Source of the DNA: Berberis thunbergii
Taxonomy: Eukaryota > Streptophyta > Magnoliopsida > Ranunculales > Berberidaceae
Length of the DNA: 64,000 nt
Direction of reading: 5' to 3'
Assembly (NCBI GenBank): GCA_003290165.1
Contig: QNQO01000601.1
Coordinates: 124,001-188,000 of the forward strand
The notes beneath the pieces are model-generated. The model saw only the letters and a list, made by a program, of their open reading frames with translations, made no database searches and was not told the origin of the DNA. The position numbers and the translations under genes are program-made. How positions within the stretch are numbered: position 1 is the first letter of the stretch; the number at the start of each line of letters is the position of its first letter. Positions 62,668 through 64,000 of this stretch are shown in pieces.

Positions 62668-63850
62668 ATGGTGACCACTAGATCACGCAATAATAGATAA
62701 CAAGCTATTGTTCACCACTCAGCCTGGCGCTACTTCACCACTCTCGACGGTGCAAGCGAATCACAGACAGCAAGCTCACACTCCTGGAATAGCAACAGCA
62801 ATGATGGACCCCGAAGCAGATCCAAGATCACTTTTTATACGGTAAATCGTGTTGACGATGAAAACATTCAAGTCGATGAAACAAAAGTCTGATGAGACAT
62901 TGAAGGCATACCTAACGCGTTTCAGCAGTGATCTAACTATCATCAACGTGTGCAACGACACGAAGGTTGTCTCGGCCTTCATAGACGGTTGGAGAAAAGG
63001 TAAGTTCTATAACTTCCTAACTCTACCCACCAGCAAATATGGCGGACCTAGCAAGGGAAGCACAGAGCTACATCGCCCTAAAGGAAAAACAGACAATCAG
63101 GAGTAAAATCGGGCTCATGGAAAAATCCCCCGACGGAAGGGAAAAGGAGAATCGGTGAATGCAATATACATGCTTCATGGATCCCACTCAGAGTTCGAAC
63201 TATAAAATAGGTCCAGGAAAAGGGCTCTCAGAGATATGAGGGTCCAAGCAATACGCGGTGAACAACTAACACCGCATACCCAGAGGCATGACCACCCCGT
63301 ACCACTAGCCTTTACAGACAAAGACCTCCAGAGCATCCAACTCCCACATAACGATGCCCTTGTAATAATGATCTCTCTTGCAAGCTGAGAAGTAAGGAGA
63401 TCCTTGGTGGACATTGGAAGCTCATTGAACGTCATGTTTCTCCGCACGTTCCGCAGCATGCAACTAAAGGAAAAAACAATGACCCTGATAACCATCCGAT
63501 GATCGCTTTCAGCAGCGAAAAGTGTTTTTCGGTGGGAAAAATACAACTGATAGTAGTAGCAAGAGAGAAACCGACTTAAAAACTATGTTTCAAGAGTTCA
63601 TAGTGATCGACGCACCTTCAGCGTAAATGCAGTCCTAGGGAGACCCTGGATACACCAAATGGGAGTGGCAATCTCCACTCTATACCAGTACATCAAGTAT
63701 TTGATAAACCAAGCGGTCTGTACGTTAAGAGGCAACCAGGCAATTGCCAGAGAATGCCAGTGCATGACGACACTGCTACCAAGCGATTCTCAGTTAACAG
63801 CTAGCCCCATGACCAAGATGTCTCTCAATATCGTCCAAGAATCAGGGTGA
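62668..63850 (+). pseudogene. Gag and protease of the plus-strand Tat-type element
   Basis: Starts MVTTRSRNNR and meets a stop at 62698-62700. A gag piece at 62849-63106 has TFKSMKQKSDETLKAYLTRF and TIINVCNDTKVVSAFIDG, then the frame is lost. The protease piece around 63400 reads RSLVDIGSSLNVMF, with Ile in place of Thr in D-T-G. From about 63640, RPWIHQMGVAISTLYQYIKY and GNQAIARECQ are the linker that precedes reverse transcriptase in Tat elements. Several stops and at least two frameshifts; no function is expected. Confidence 0.75.
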
Positions 63851-64000
63851 GAGCAACCTATCCCAGATAACAAAGCTCTTGTAAGCCCCCGAGGCAGGCC
63901 CAACGCCGGCCAACCGGAGGAAGAAACCATCACGGTCTACCTCGACAACCTTCTCAACAACAGGGCTATCCAAATAGGTTCCCACTTGAGCATAGATTAG

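Larger units (their letters stand above)
61907..64000 (+). mobile_element. Tat-type Ty3/gypsy element, 5' part, running off the window
   Basis: Plus-strand element: LTR 61907-62593, primer-binding site 62597-62614, gag from 62668, protease near 63360-63550, and the linker word before reverse transcriptase at about 63640-63850. Same family as 47931-56424 but in the opposite orientation. It sits inside the LINE; the five bases before it are GCAGT. Confidence 0.82.

Overview
This is nuclear DNA of a flowering plant, most likely a eudicot; I cannot name the species. It is AT-rich. Genes have GT-AG introns. Much of the window is stacked transposable elements of plant type (CACTA, hAT, Ty3/gypsy of Athila-like and Tat-like kinds, and a LINE). 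There are no operons and nothing bacterial. I recognise one host gene that looks intact, a NIP aquaporin at 15363-17143 (minus). Beside it lies a broken seipin gene at 13000-14436 (plus). Together they form a host island at about 12.4-18.1 kb.

Left of the island, 1-5629 is the right-hand part of a CACTA transposon (copy A) that runs off the window. Then come repeat debris, a solo Tat LTR in a TA microsatellite (6568-7243), a histone H2A-like pseudogene (7998-8170) and a decayed Tat remnant (9100-12437). The Tat remnant is split by a hAT-type element (9681-10903, 8-bp target duplication) that carries an F-box gene fragment.

Right of the island is a nest. An Athila-like retrotransposon on the minus strand has LTRs at 45187-47193 and 34469-36488. 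Past the second LTR there is a second primer-binding site and a second leader, so the layout is LTR-internal-LTR-partial internal. A 14.9-kb CACTA element (copy B, 19315-34242, CCA target duplication) lies inside that second leader. The matching uninterrupted leader at about 44950 preserves the empty site. Copy B carries its own four-exon En/Spm-type gene (28069-29742, open throughout). On the same strand it also carries exons of at least three unrelated host genes: transportin-1, PEX1 and a class III peroxidase truncated in its last exon. Two further exon-like pieces in it are unrecognised. This multi-gene capture is the most interesting feature of the window.

From 47.9 to 56.4 kb lies a Tat-type element with gag and protease remnants on the minus strand, no reverse transcriptase or integrase, an antisense extra ORF on the plus strand and a tandem array of about 130-bp units. 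A decayed LINE (about 56.65-61.9 kb, minus) follows. It is cut at 61907 by another Tat element on the plus strand, which runs off the right edge. Apart from the aquaporin, and possibly the TNP gene of copy B, every coding region I recognise carries stops, frameshifts or truncations.
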